42,693 nucleotides of DNA from CAXSEF01 sp964236535 (GTDB lineage Bacteria; Pseudomonadota; Alphaproteobacteria; Acetobacterales; Acetobacteraceae). How positions within the stretch are numbered: the stretch's first letter is position 1; each line of letters opens with the position of its first letter. Of this stretch, positions 31,397-39,398 are shown one piece after another. The stretch spans positions 1 to 42,693 of the forward strand of contig CAXSEF010000021.1 of the NCBI GenBank assembly GCA_964236535.1. Reading direction: 5' to 3'. The notes under the pieces are model-generated. The model was not told the origin of the DNA. It worked only from the letters and a program-made list of their open reading frames with translations, and ran no database searches. A program made the translations under genes and the position numbers.

Positions 31397-33817
31397 ATGA
31401 ACGCGACCCTTCCTCCCGGCGCGAGCCCGATGGTCGTCGCCTACATGGCCACCAGCACGGCCCATCCTGATCACCTGCTGCTCTACCGGGTGGGTGAGTT
31501 CTATGAGGTGCTGCTGGAAAGCGCCACGACGGTTTCTCGCCTGCTCGGCATCCAGCTTACCCGCCGCAAGCAGAAGGATTCCACAGACATTCCGATGTGC
31601 GGCATCCCAGCTTCCGTGGCAGACGGGATGATTGCCCGCCTGCTGGCAGCCGGCCGCAAGGTCGCCGTTTCCGAACAGCCTGTGGGGACGTCGGGTGGGC
31701 GGCCGCTCCGGCTGGTAACCCCGAGCACCTCCGTGGACGCCACGGTGCTGGTGGCTGGCACACCGAACAACCTCCTCGTCTGCCACGCGGAGGGCGAGCG
31801 CGTCGGCATTGCATGGATCGACGTCTCGACTGGGGAAGCCGGCACTTGCGTGGCCTCTCTTGAGAGCTGCGGTCCTGTGCTGGCGCTTGCGACGCCTTCG
31901 GAGATCCTGGTGTCGCTCTGGCCAGAAGGTTCGGACGCTCTCGCCGTCGCCGTGCAAAGCGCTGGGGTCCGATACTCGGACCTGCAGCGTCCCGCCCTTG
32001 CGCCCGAGACGCGGGAGACTGTCCTGGCCGAGGCATACGGTCCTGGCTGGCAGGAAGCCTTGCGCGGGTCCTCGCCGCTTGAGCAGGTCGCCCATGCCGC
32101 GCTGCTGGACTACGTGCGGAGCACTGTCGGCGCACTGCCGGTCGCACTGTCGCCACCCCGTCGTACGGCGATCGGCGACACCATGGAGATCGACGCGCCG
32201 ACCCTGCGCGGGCTGGAGGTGCTGACGTCTGCCTCCGGACGGGAAGGGTCCGTGTTGTCCGTCATGGACCGGACCGTGACCGCGCCCGGTGCGCGCCTCC
32301 TCGTGCGCCAGCTGTCGGCACCCCTGACCAGCCCGCAAACCATCGGCCGAAGGCTGGCGATGGTCCGGTGCCTCGTGGCGCAGGCGTCCCTGCGGTTGGA
32401 GTGCCGGGAGGCACTCAGTGGCCTGCCGGACGTCCTGCGTGCCTGCGGGCGGCTGTCGCTGGGCAAGGGCGTGCCTCGTGACCTGGGCGTCGTCCGCGAT
32501 GGCCTGCAGCGTGCGGCAACCCTGGCCGTGCTGCTGGGGAAGACCGCCGACCTCCCGGCCGGGCTGGTGACTGTGGTACGCGACCTGACGGCAGCATCGG
32601 CCGGGGAGTGCGCTGCCCTGGCCGACACGCTCAGGCGCGCGTTGCGCCGCGACCTTCCCGCCTCACCCCACGAACCCGGCTTCATCGCGGACAAATACTC
32701 GAGAAGCCTAGATACCAGCCGGTCCGAACTGGCGAAGGTCAGTCAGGCCATCGAGGCCCTGCAGTCGGGCTACGTGATGGAAACCGGCATCAAGACGCTG
32801 AAGATCCGCACCAACTCCGTGATCGGCTACCACGTCGAGGTTTCCTCATCGGCCGCCCACGCCCTTAACGCCGGCTTCACCCTGCGCCAGGGCCTCGCGT
32901 CGTCCAGCCGCTTCACCACGCCGAAGCTGGAGCAGCTGGCCGTCGCCCTCGATGAGGCGTCCGGGAAAGTGGCCCGCGCCGAGCAGGCGGCCTTCACCGA
33001 GCTGTCCACGACGATCCTGACATCGCGTGCGGCGCTGGGCAGGATCACGAGCGCCGCGGCCGCGCTCGATCTCGTCGCAGGGCTGGCGCAGGCGGCGGCG
33101 GAGGGTCTCTGGTCGGAGCCGGACCTTGTCGAGGACACCACCCTGGACATCGAGGGAGGCCGCCACCCCGTCGCCGAGGCGCTCCTCAACCTGGAGGGGC
33201 GCGCGTTCATCGAGAACGACTGCCGGATGGGCGAGCAGGATCGCATCTGGCTGCTGACCGGCCCGAACATGGCGGGCAAGTCCACCTTCCTGCGCCAGGT
33301 CGCCGTGATCGTGCTGATGGCCCAGGTGGGCTCCTTCGTGCCGGCGACCCGGGCGCGCATCGGCGTGGTGGACAAGCTGTTCAGCCGCATCGGCGCGTCG
33401 GACGATCTGGCGCGGGGCCGGTCGACCTTCATGGTCGAGATGCTGGAGACCTCGGCCATCCTCAATCAGGCCACCCGGCGCTCGCTGGTCATCCTCGACG
33501 AGGTGGGACGCGGGACGTCGACGCAAGATGGCCTGGCGATCGCGCAGGCCTGCATGGAGTACCTGCACGATACCACCGGCTGCAGGACGTTGTTCGCGAC
33601 GCATTACCATGAGCTCGCGGATGTGGCCGATCACCTGACGCAGGCGACGTGCATGGCCATGGACGCCACCACCGGACGGCACGACGACATCTTCACCTAC
33701 AAGGTTGGCGTAGGACGATCGGGCAAGTCGTATGGCCTGAAGATCGCGGCCCTTGCAGGCATGCCGCAGAGCGTGCTGTCCCGTGCGACCGAACTCATGG
33801 GCGATCCTTCGGGTTAG
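31397..33817 (+). CDS. mutS: MutS-family DNA mismatch-recognition protein
   Basis: 806 residues of a MutS1-type protein. The mismatch-reading motif is RVGEFYE, with Phe35 and Glu37 in the positions of E. coli Phe36 and Glu38. The connector, core and clamp regions follow in order. The ABC ATPase is intact: Walker A GPNMAGKST (about 621-629), the Q-loop region, the ABC signature-like segment ARGRSTFMVEM, Walker B LVILDEVGRG and the ATHYHEL histidine. The protein ends at MGDPSG, about 50 residues short of E. coli MutS, so the C-terminal tail used for tetramers and clamp contact is missing. No mutL is near. It should bind mispaired DNA; a role in incoming DNA or in plasmid recombination is inference. 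Confidence 0.93.
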   Translation: MNATLPPGASPMVVAYMATSTAHPDHLLLYRVGEFYEVLLESATTVSRLLGIQLTRRKQKDSTDIPMCGIPASVADGMIARLLAAGRKVAVSEQPVGTSGGRPLRLVTPSTSVDATVLVAGTPNNLLVCHAEGERVGIAWIDVSTGEAGTCVASLESCGPVLALATPSEILVSLWPEGSDALAVAVQSAGVRYSDLQRPALAPETRETVLAEAYGPGWQEALRGSSPLEQVAHAALLDYVRSTVGALPVALSPPRRTAIGDTMEIDAPTLRGLEVLTSASGREGSVLSVMDRTVTAPGARLLVRQLSAPLTSPQTIGRRLAMVRCLVAQASLRLECREALSGLPDVLRACGRLSLGKGVPRDLGVVRDGLQRAATLAVLLGKTADLPAGLVTVVRDLTAASAGECAALADTLRRALRRDLPASPHEPGFIADKYSRSLDTSRSELAKVSQAIEALQSGYVMETGIKTLKIRTNSVIGYHVEVSSSAAHALNAGFTLRQGLASSSRFTTPKLEQLAVALDEASGKVARAEQAAFTELSTTILTSRAALGRITSAAAALDLVAGLAQAAAEGLWSEPDLVEDTTLDIEGGRHPVAEALLNLEGRAFIENDCRMGEQDRIWLLTGPNMAGKSTFLRQVAVIVLMAQVGSFVPATRARIGVVDKLFSRIGASDDLARGRSTFMVEMLETSAILNQATRRSLVILDEVGRGTSTQDGLAIAQACMEYLHDTTGCRTLFATHYHELADVADHLTQATCMAMDATTGRHDDIFTYKVGVGRSGKSYGLKIAALAGMPQSVLSRATELMGDPSG

Positions 33818-33830
33818 TCGCCGACGGAGT

Positions 33831-33840
33831 TCATTCGCGT
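33831..33840 (+). promoter_or_regulatory. Transfer-operon element, site 9 (dotD operon)
   Basis: TCATTCGCGT, 41 nt before the dotD start, between the mutS stop and dotD. Confidence 0.5.
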
Positions 33841-33881
33841 CATGCCGCCATAGCGTCGCCCTGAGAGATCAGGAGACACCC

Positions 33882-34352
33882 ATGGCGCGCAGCCGCGTCT
33901 TTCCCATGCTGATGAACGGGCTTGCCGTGGCCCTGCTTGCCGGCTGTGCCGCCACCCCGCAGGTCGATCCGAACGTGGACACGTCCGGGATGCCCAACAC
34001 CGAGCTGGCGCTGCAGCGCAGCCTGGATCGGGTGGACCGCACGATGGGGCAGCTGGGCCAGTTCGGGCCCGGCACCACCCTTCGCCCGGTCATCGCTGCC
34101 GAGCTGGAGCGTCCGGTGTCGCTGGCCTGGAGCGGCCCGATCGACCAGGGCGTCAAGGCGCTCGCCGACCGCATCGGCTACCAGGTCGCGATCACCGCCC
34201 CGGCCAACCCGGCGCCTATCCAGGTCGCGGTCAACATGACCGACGTGCCCATCCTCGACCTGTTCGAGGCCATGGGCATCGCAGCAGGAGCCAGCGCGAC
34301 CGTCGTGGTCGACCCCGACCATCACAGGGTTGAGGTGCAGCACCATGTCTGA
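33882..34352 (+). CDS. dotD: DotD (TraH) outer-membrane lipoprotein
   Basis: 156 residues. The lipoprotein signal MARSRVFPMLMNGLAVALLAGC has the lipobox LAGC (Cys22). The mature part has a short helix (LALQRSLDRVDRTMGQLGQ) and a C-terminal domain like the secretin N0 fold: ALADRIGYQVAITAPA, then VNMTDVPILDLFEAMGIAAG and a last strand. With DotC it places DotH in the outer membrane. AGGAGA lies upstream of the start. The gene overlaps dotC by 8 nt and begins an operon that runs to dotL. Confidence 0.9.
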   Translation: MARSRVFPMLMNGLAVALLAGCAATPQVDPNVDTSGMPNTELALQRSLDRVDRTMGQLGQFGPGTTLRPVIAAELERPVSLAWSGPIDQGVKALADRIGYQVAITAPANPAPIQVAVNMTDVPILDLFEAMGIAAGASATVVVDPDHHRVEVQHHV

Positions 34353-35373
34353 GCACACGCGGCTGCGCGCCCTGCTCGGTGCCGCCACCATCCTCGCCGG
34401 CCTGGGCCTCGGTGCCCCCGCGTGGGCCTCGAGTGCCGATTTCGCGCTGCGTGACGCTGCGGTTCCGCCCGAGCCCGGCCTGGCCAGCGTGGACGCGGCT
34501 GCGCGCGTCCTGGCCAACCCGCTCAACCAGGTGGTCACGGGCGCCTCACTCTCGACCATGATCGTCGGCGGTGAGCGCCCGCCTTCGCTGGAGGTGCTGC
34601 AGGCCGCCCGGCCCGGCATCAACCCGTCCGCCGGCCTGACCGGCGCCCGGGCCGAGGCGCTGCACGAAGCGGCCCTGTCCTTCGGGGCACGCGGCGGGCT
34701 GGCGGCACGCGGCTTCGCCATCAACGAGATGCTGCGCCGCTACGAGGCCAAGCTGGATAGCACCTACGACTTCCACAGCCTCGTCGTCCCGATCGGCAGC
34801 GGCCAGACCCTGATGCGCCCGCCCGTGGTCACCGAGGCGCAGATGGCCTTCGCGCTCGGCGATGGCGCGCAGACCGCCCGCGAGACCGGACGCGTCTACC
34901 AGATCACCCGCGAGGCGCAGCTTGCCTCCGCCCCGCCCAACTGGCGCACCTACCTGGTGCGCGCCTGGGTGAACCCCACCCCGCCCCCTGACGACCTGCG
35001 GCCGCGCACCCGCGTGGAGGCGACATACTGGGACAAGTGGGTCGCCGAGGGCTGGGGCCGCGGCGAGCGGCAGGCGGTGGAGATCTTCCAGTCCGACCTG
35101 TCGCGGCTGGAGTCCGACCTGGTCGGCATGGCGCGCTACCGGGTGCTGCTGCGCGCCGGCCTGGTGGAGCAGCCCAAGGTAATGTTCGCCCGCAAGTCGG
35201 TCGAAGGCGGTCGGGACAAGATGCGCGTCGACGACACGCAGATCGAGATCCGCTCCCAGCCCGGCCTGAACCCCAACCGCAGGCGCTGGACCGGCAGCGG
35301 CAGCCTGCCCTCCGACCTGCCCCTCGGCAGCCCTGTCTCCTTCGACTCCCAGCCGCTGAACCTCGCGCCATGA
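34345..35373 (+). CDS. dotC: DotC (TraI) outer-membrane core protein, without lipobox
   Basis: 342 residues. The N-terminus MSEHTRLRALLGAATILAGL to PAWA is a signal peptide with a signal peptidase I site, but there is no cysteine near it. DotC of Legionella and its relatives are lipoproteins, so this is unusual. The body fits DotC: NEMLRRYEAKLDSTYDF, SLVVPIGSGQTLMRPPVV, NWRTYLVRAWVNPTPPPDD and WDKWVAEGWGRGERQAVEIF. It should pair with DotD under DotH. It overlaps both neighbours (8 nt with dotD, 4 nt with dotB), so it is certainly co-translated with them. Confidence 0.9.
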   Translation: MSEHTRLRALLGAATILAGLGLGAPAWASSADFALRDAAVPPEPGLASVDAAARVLANPLNQVVTGASLSTMIVGGERPPSLEVLQAARPGINPSAGLTGARAEALHEAALSFGARGGLAARGFAINEMLRRYEAKLDSTYDFHSLVVPIGSGQTLMRPPVVTEAQMAFALGDGAQTARETGRVYQITREAQLASAPPNWRTYLVRAWVNPTPPPDDLRPRTRVEATYWDKWVAEGWGRGERQAVEIFQSDLSRLESDLVGMARYRVLLRAGLVEQPKVMFARKSVEGGRDKMRVDDTQIEIRSQPGLNPNRRRWTGSGSLPSDLPLGSPVSFDSQPLNLAP

Positions 35374-36527
35374 ACCAGATCGCCCGTCTGCCCCTTTCCA
35401 TGCCCGAGGACGGGTTCTGGCCCGGTGAGGGTGCGGTGTTCACCCGGGAGTCGCTGGACGACCTGTTCGAGTGGTCCTACCGGCTCGGCGCCTCCGACAT
35501 CCGGCTGCAGACCCACCTGCCGGTGTTCGTGCAGCTGCATGGCGGCATGCGGGCCATCACGCGCCGTAGCTTTACCGAGCGCGAGGTCGAGGAGGCGGTG
35601 AACCGCCTCTACGGCGCCGAGGGCGTAGCCCGGCTCAAACGAGGCGAGGATTTCGATGTCAGCTACGAGGTGCAGCCGGACCGGCGCACCCGGCTGCGCT
35701 TCCGGGTCAACGCCACGGCGGTGCTCGCCCAGGGCGATGACGGCTGCGCCGTGGTGGCGCGAGCCCTGCCGTCCCGCTCGCGGCCGCTATCCGAGCAGGG
35801 CGTGGACCCGGCGATCATCGACGCCTGCATGCCGCGCACCGGGCTGGTGTTCATCGCCGGCGGCACCGGCAACGGCAAGTCCACCCTGCAGGCCGGCATC
35901 ACCCGCGGCCGCCTGGAGCAGCCCGACAGCAACGTGGCGATCCTGGAGTATTCGAGCCCGATCGAGTTCACCTTCGATGACGTCGAGGGCGAGACGGCGG
36001 CGATCAGCCAGAGCGAGATCCCGCGCCACCTGCCGAGCTTCGCGGTTGGCATCCGCAACGCCATGCGCCGCGCCGGCGACGTCATCATCATCGGCGAATG
36101 CCGCGACGCGGAGACCATGGCCGCCGCGGCGCAGGCGGCGCTCACCGACCACGCCGTCTACACCACCATCCACGCCGGCACCCTGTCCGAGACGGTGCAG
36201 CGCATCGTCAGCCTGTTCCCGCAGGACGAGCGCATCGCCCTGACGGTGGCGGTGGCGCAGACGCTGCGGCTGATCGTCAACCAGCGCCTGGTGCCGGCGA
36301 CCGACGGCACCAGGACCGCACTGCGCGAGTTCCTGGCGTTCGACCGGCCAATGCGCCGCCGGCTGGCGGAGACGGCCCCGGACCGCTGGCCGGCGCTGGT
36401 CGAGGCGATGCTGGCCGAGAGGCGCGGGCAGTCCTTCGAGCAGGCGATCTGCCACGCTCTGGCCGGAGGACGTATCACCGAGGCAACCGCGGCCGCCGTG
36501 CGCAAGGACATCGGCGATGTGGCGTAA
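35370..36527 (+). CDS. dotB: DotB (TraJ) hexameric traffic ATPase
   Basis: 385 residues of a PilT/VirB11-type ATPase. Walker A is GGTGNGKST at 164-172. The Walker B/Asp region is VIIIGECRDAETM near 235, and the His box is HAVYTTIHAGT near 260. The N-terminal domain covers about 1-130. DotB docks on DotO and energises transfer. Start ATG overlaps the dotC stop (ATGA), and its last 11 nt overlap icmT, so dotC-dotB-icmT are translated as a chain. Confidence 0.95.
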   Translation: MNQIARLPLSMPEDGFWPGEGAVFTRESLDDLFEWSYRLGASDIRLQTHLPVFVQLHGGMRAITRRSFTEREVEEAVNRLYGAEGVARLKRGEDFDVSYEVQPDRRTRLRFRVNATAVLAQGDDGCAVVARALPSRSRPLSEQGVDPAIIDACMPRTGLVFIAGGTGNGKSTLQAGITRGRLEQPDSNVAILEYSSPIEFTFDDVEGETAAISQSEIPRHLPSFAVGIRNAMRRAGDVIIIGECRDAETMAAAAQAALTDHAVYTTIHAGTLSETVQRIVSLFPQDERIALTVAVAQTLRLIVNQRLVPATDGTRTALREFLAFDRPMRRRLAETAPDRWPALVEAMLAERRGQSFEQAICHALAGGRITEATAAAVRKDIGDVA

Positions 36528-36765
36528 CACGATGGCGCCGGTGCGGGTCTATGTGGTGGACGCCCGCGCCCTGGTGCCCTGGTTCATCTTCTTCATGCAC
36601 TGGAGCCGGTGGACGCTGTATTTCGCCGCCTTCATGACCCTGGTGTTCGCGGTGCCAGAGTGGTTCGGCCTGTCGTTGCCGGCGGCGCTGCGGATGGTGC
36701 GCTGCCTGGTCAACGGACGGGTGCGCCCCGCGGTGCCGGCGTGGAAGCGCCGGAGGTTCGCATGA
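36517..36765 (+). CDS. icmT: IcmT (TraK) small inner-membrane protein
   Basis: 82 residues, the usual IcmT size. A core of VYVVDARALVPWFIFFMHWS is followed by a second hydrophobic stretch (TLYFAAFMTLVFAVPEWFGL) and a basic tail (RPAVPAWKRRRFA). These features and the place after dotB are those of IcmT/TraK. It is fully embedded by overlaps with the genes on each side. Confidence 0.85.
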   Translation: MWRNTMAPVRVYVVDARALVPWFIFFMHWSRWTLYFAAFMTLVFAVPEWFGLSLPAALRMVRCLVNGRVRPAVPAWKRRRFA

Positions 36766-37214
36766 GTGCCGGCATGACACAGGGCCAGCGCGACCTGGAG
36801 CTGGTGTCGCGCACCCTGGAGACGCTGATCGAGCGGTCTGGGCGGCAGGTGGTCCTGCTGGACCGGCCTGCGGGCATCACCCGGCCCGTGTCGGCTGAGC
36901 TGGCGAGCGACCCGGCCGGTCTGCTGCCGGTGTTCCTGGTGGCGGCGGACACGGTGTGGCGCGACGCCACGGGCAGGGGCCTCGGCATCAGGCTGGTGCG
37001 CGACCCGCAGTCGTTGTTCGGACACCGGGCCGTGGAGGCGGGCGGGCCATTCTCGCTGGTGATGCTGAGCATGATGGAGGCGATCGAGCAGGTGGTGCTG
37101 CCCGGCGAGATCCCGGTCGAGCAGATGCGGCAGCAATGGCAGGCCACGGCGGAGCGCCTAGACGAGGCTGCGGCCCTGGCCGCACGATCGGCTCAGCCGG
37201 GAGGTGGGCGATGA
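36762..37214 (+). CDS. Unknown cytoplasmic protein in the TraL position
   Basis: 150 residues. It has no signal or membrane segment. It is mixed alpha/beta with SRTLETLIERSGRQVVLLD, a hydrophobic core (GLLPVFLVAADTVWRD) and helical ends (SLVMLSMMEAIEQVVL). It starts inside the icmT stop codon and ends inside the start of the transglycosylase gene. The position after IcmT is that of IcmS in Legionella and TraL in R64, but no clear similarity to either was recognised. A cytoplasmic adaptor role is only a guess from position. Confidence 0.65.
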   Translation: MSAGMTQGQRDLELVSRTLETLIERSGRQVVLLDRPAGITRPVSAELASDPAGLLPVFLVAADTVWRDATGRGLGIRLVRDPQSLFGHRAVEAGGPFSLVMLSMMEAIEQVVLPGEIPVEQMRQQWQATAERLDEAAALAARSAQPGGGR

Positions 37215-37783
37215 GGCGGCGTGCCGGGCTGGCAGAGCTCGTTCTCCTGGCAGCACTTGGTTCGCTGCCGGCGCCGGGGCGCGCGTCGCAGTATGGCAAC
37301 TCGCCCGTCGAGGTCGGTCTGTCGGCCGAGGGCACACAGGCACGTCTGCTGGTGCGGCGCTGCATCGAGAGCGCGGCACGGGTTCATCGGCTGCCCCCGG
37401 CCGTGCTTATGATCCTGCTGGAGGTGGAGGACGGCCGCCTGGGTCGGGTCAGCCACAACAGCAACGCCACGGTCGACATCGGCCCCATGCAGGTCAACGA
37501 GATCTGGCTGCCCAAGGTGGCGGCGCACTGGGGTGCGTCGGTGCCGGAGACCTTCGTGACGCTGCGCGACAGCCTGTGCGCCAACCTGGAAGGCGGTGCC
37601 TGGATCCTGCGCCAGGGCATCGACGAGGCAGGAGGCGACTTCTGGCAGGGCGTCGGCTTCTACCACTCGCACTCACCCGCCCAGAAGGCCGACTACCTGC
37701 GCAAGGTGCTTCGCGAGGCGCTGCGCCTTGAGGCGGAGGCACGATACCCTGTTGCCACCACCACCCTTGCGGCCAGGAACTGA
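37211..37783 (+). CDS. Exported lytic transglycosylase (VirB1-like)
   Basis: 190 residues. A signal peptide (MRRRAGLAELVLLAALGSLP) ends near residue 24. The SLT-type domain shows LPPAVLMILLEVEDGRLG with the likely catalytic Glu in LLEVE, where most relatives read E-S-x-F/G-N. NATVDIGPMQVNEIW is the GLMQ/N motif, and ILRQGIDEAGGDFWQGVGFY follows. It should cut peptidoglycan locally so the channel can pass. Overlap ATGA with the preceding gene and a 3-nt gap to dotM place it firmly in the operon. Confidence 0.87.
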   Translation: MRRRAGLAELVLLAALGSLPAPGRASQYGNSPVEVGLSAEGTQARLLVRRCIESAARVHRLPPAVLMILLEVEDGRLGRVSHNSNATVDIGPMQVNEIWLPKVAAHWGASVPETFVTLRDSLCANLEGGAWILRQGIDEAGGDFWQGVGFYHSHSPAQKADYLRKVLREALRLEAEARYPVATTTLAARN

Positions 37784-37786
37784 GCC

Positions 37787-38959
37787 ATGCAGCAGAACGC
37801 ACGCACCGGCCCCTCCAGCGGCGAGGACAAGCTGCTGGCCTTCGGGCTGATCCTGGCCGTGATCTGCGGCGGGGCCTGGTTCCTGTGGTTCCGCTACCAC
37901 GCCCAGATCGCCGCCGTGGTGATCGCCACCCAGCACTGGCAGATGCAGCAGTTCTCCCTGCTGACCGGCCGCTATGCCGAGCTCGACCACCAAGTGCTGC
38001 TCACGCCGCCGGGGCAGGTCAGGTTCGCCACCCTGTTCCGGCTCTGTCGCAACGTCGGCACCTTCCTCCGCTGGCCGGCCGTCACCCTGGTCGGGGTTGT
38101 GGCCCTACTCTGCCTGACTCGCGCGCCCGCCGCGAAGTTCACCCGCGAGCTGGACCTGGACCAGCTGATGCGGACGCAGGCCGAGGTGTTTCGCACCATC
38201 GGCCCGTTCGTCGGGCGCGGCCTGACCCTGGTGCCGGCAGCCGACGGCGTGGCACGCCCTGCTGATCCGGCCCTGCACGTGCGCGAGTGGGTGGCGCGCT
38301 TTGCCGCCTTCCCGGAGGGCAGCCTGAACGAGGATGCGGCACGCGCCGAACTTTCCCGACAGCTCGGGCCGGTGTGGGCTGGTGTGGCGGAGGCTGCGCC
38401 GCATGTGCGCTGCCTGTTCGCCGCCTTCGTGCTGCACGCGGCACGCCTGCGGGAAGAGGCCCTGGCGCTGCTGGGCGACATGGCCGAGAGCCTGGCGATC
38501 AACGCGAAGGAAGGCCCGGCCGGACCGTCGCAGCCGCTGGCGATCGGCGGCGCTGCCGTGGCCCGTGCAGACGGCGTGCTGCAAGACGTGGACCTGGTGG
38601 CACCCTGCGCCGCTCTGGTGGCACGGCACGCCTACACCGCGCCCGCGCTGATGAGCCTGCTGCTGCACGCCCGCTCGGGGGCCGGGGTGCTGGCGCCGGG
38701 GCAGTTCGCCTTCCTGCGGCTGGTGGACCGGCCGCTCTGGTATGCGCTGCACAGCCTGGGCTTCCCCTCCGAGCTGGGTGACGCCGCGCCGATGCCGAAC
38801 CCGCGCGTCGAGGCGCTCGGCTCTCGCGATCATTGGGCAGCGGAATGCGCGCTGGGCCGTCCTCTCCGCCTGCCCACCCTCGATGCGGCGCTCGCCTCCA
38901 TTCGCGTCCGGCTGAAGCAGGCTGCGCCGGGCAAGCCTCGCTCCCAGGAGACAGCATGA
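37787..38959 (+). CDS. dotM: DotM/IcmP (TrbA) coupling-complex membrane protein
   Basis: 390 residues. Two N-terminal membrane segments (about 17-35, LLAFGLILAVICGGAWFLW, and 95-113, WPAVTLVGVVALLCLTRAP) are followed by a helical cytoplasmic domain. TRELDLDQLMRTQAEVFR, HVRCLFAAFVLHAARLREEA, and LADRPLWYALHSLGFPSE-like sequence near the end fit DotM/TrbA. It partners DotL. The gene is 3 nt after the transglycosylase and overlaps the next gene by 4 nt. Confidence 0.9.
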   Translation: MQQNARTGPSSGEDKLLAFGLILAVICGGAWFLWFRYHAQIAAVVIATQHWQMQQFSLLTGRYAELDHQVLLTPPGQVRFATLFRLCRNVGTFLRWPAVTLVGVVALLCLTRAPAAKFTRELDLDQLMRTQAEVFRTIGPFVGRGLTLVPAADGVARPADPALHVREWVARFAAFPEGSLNEDAARAELSRQLGPVWAGVAEAAPHVRCLFAAFVLHAARLREEALALLGDMAESLAINAKEGPAGPSQPLAIGGAAVARADGVLQDVDLVAPCAALVARHAYTAPALMSLLLHARSGAGVLAPGQFAFLRLVDRPLWYALHSLGFPSELGDAAPMPNPRVEALGSRDHWAAECALGRPLRLPTLDAALASIRVRLKQAAPGKPRSQETA

Positions 38960-39393
38960 TCGTCCAGCTTCCCCAAGGCACTACGTCCCTCGTACTGCGC
39001 CTCGACGGCTCCGGCACCGGGGCGGATGTGGTGCTCCAGGTTGCATCGCAGGCGTACGGCCCGGCCCTGGCGCCTGGCCCGGCACCACGTCGCCGCTCCT
39101 TGCTGGCCTGTGCCGCGCTCGGCGCGGTCGCGGGTGCGGTCGGGCTGTCGTTCTGGAACGCGCCGGCAAGGAGCGAAGCGGCGCTCAATCTGCCGCACCA
39201 GGCCGCCTGGAACGACGGGGGTGTGCCGAAGCAGGAGGATGCCATGCCGGCGGAGATGGCGGAGCAGCTGGCGCGTTCGCCAAGCGTGATCCCCCCGGCC
39301 GGCATTCCGGTCGCCGTGGGAGCGGTGACAGGCAGGGCCGCAAGCTCCGCGCCGACACTTGCTGCCGGCAAGAACCCCTTTGGGCTGGAGTGA
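38956..39393 (+). CDS. Single-pass membrane protein of unknown function between dotM and dotL
   Basis: 145 residues. A small cytoplasmic beta-like N-terminus (MIVQLPQGTTSLVLRLDGSG) is followed by a basic stop (RRRS) and one membrane helix at about 53-72 (LLACAALGAVAGAVGLSFWN). A disordered periplasmic tail then ends GKNPFGLE. The start overlaps the dotM stop (ATGA), so it is co-translated with it. It could be a further subunit of the coupling complex; no family is recognised. Confidence 0.65.
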   Translation: MIVQLPQGTTSLVLRLDGSGTGADVVLQVASQAYGPALAPGPAPRRRSLLACAALGAVAGAVGLSFWNAPARSEAALNLPHQAAWNDGGVPKQEDAMPAEMAEQLARSPSVIPPAGIPVAVGAVTGRAASSAPTLAAGKNPFGLE

Positions 39394-39398
39394 CGGGC

